From contig NC_045142.1 of the NCBI RefSeq assembly GCF_008831285.2, positions 3,167,001 to 3,231,000 on the forward strand: a stretch of 64,000 bases of DNA. The letters are read 5' to 3'. Made by a program: the position numbers and the translations under genes. The notes beneath the pieces are model-generated. The model did not search any database, was not told the DNA's origin, and saw only the letters and a list, made by a program, of their open reading frames with translations. Within the stretch, counting starts at the first letter, position 1. Each line of letters begins with the position of its first letter. This DNA comes from Nymphaea colorata. Its lineage: Eukaryota; Streptophyta; Magnoliopsida; Nymphaeales; Nymphaeaceae. Positions 63,610 through 64,000 of the stretch are shown here, piece after piece.

Positions 63610-64000
63610 CATAAAAAGTGTTTGTTAACCATGAATCTAAGGTCAGACCACTAACCTTTTAGGTAGTTTGAGGTTCACACATCTATCGTTTGTTTCCTGC
63701 AGCACGGATTTGAGATCTCCTCGAATCGATGTTCCATAATATAACTAGCTTCTCTTAATTTCTTGGTTGCTTGGCTCGAACCAACTCCCATGATCCGGAT
63801 TTCTGTATGGGCAGGGAACTTTCTCTCTCTTTTTTTCTTATGGGTGCACATACATGTGTGCATGCATACACACGCACACAATCCGCAGCAATAGATCAAG
63901 AGAGTAATAAATTTTGTTGGATATCTCTATAAATAGGCCACAACATAGGGTAAAAGGAGAAAATTGCTGGCGTTGGTTCTTGCATAGATATTCGAAAATC

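Overview
The window is nuclear DNA from a flowering plant. The genes are split by GT-AG introns with AT-rich interiors, the intergenic space is long and AT-rich, and it carries many (TA)n, (CT)n and (GA)n microsatellites plus short terminal-inverted-repeat DNA elements (MITEs). I see no operons, CRISPR, IS elements, tRNA or rRNA genes. The lineage within angiosperms cannot be fixed from the sequence alone.

Four intact protein genes were assembled exon by exon. (1) 5168-8567, plus strand: a three-exon COI1, the F-box/leucine-rich-repeat jasmonate co-receptor, 585 aa. (2) 14788-19842 and (3) 24579-28846, plus strand: two tandem nine-exon family-3 glycoside hydrolases (beta-glucosidase / beta-glucan exohydrolase type), 612 and 610 aa, with the same intron phases and intact catalytic motifs but no signal peptide. 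(4) 43045-41554, minus strand: a two-exon DIVARICATA-type MYB factor, 307 aa, with two MYB/SANT repeats and the SHAQKYF motif.

Behind the second hydrolase (29.9-33.0 kb) lie two degraded pieces of the same family. One is a 3'-end fragment and the other runs from the end of exon 5 to exon 9. The longer piece is broken by stops, frameshifts and a 358-bp MITE with matching ends and a near-perfect 8-bp target duplication. A non-coding block of about 0.55 kb downstream of gene copy 1 (21.48-22.05 kb) recurs downstream of the pseudogene (33.86-34.41 kb), so the duplicated unit was larger than the gene.

The rest, especially 35-64 kb, is intergenic DNA. It is seeded with a hAT-like MITE family (ends resembling CAGGGGCGGAGC; two copies with perfect 8-bp target duplications), a second TIR family with TGTTTGGTA ends, CACTA-like subterminal repeats, one possible tRNA-derived SINE, several short tandem duplications and long TA tracts. 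No new multi-gene system is evident. The most informative structure is the hydrolase array: duplication, decay, a gene-conversion-like patch over exon 4, and divergence next to the catalytic residue in copy 2.
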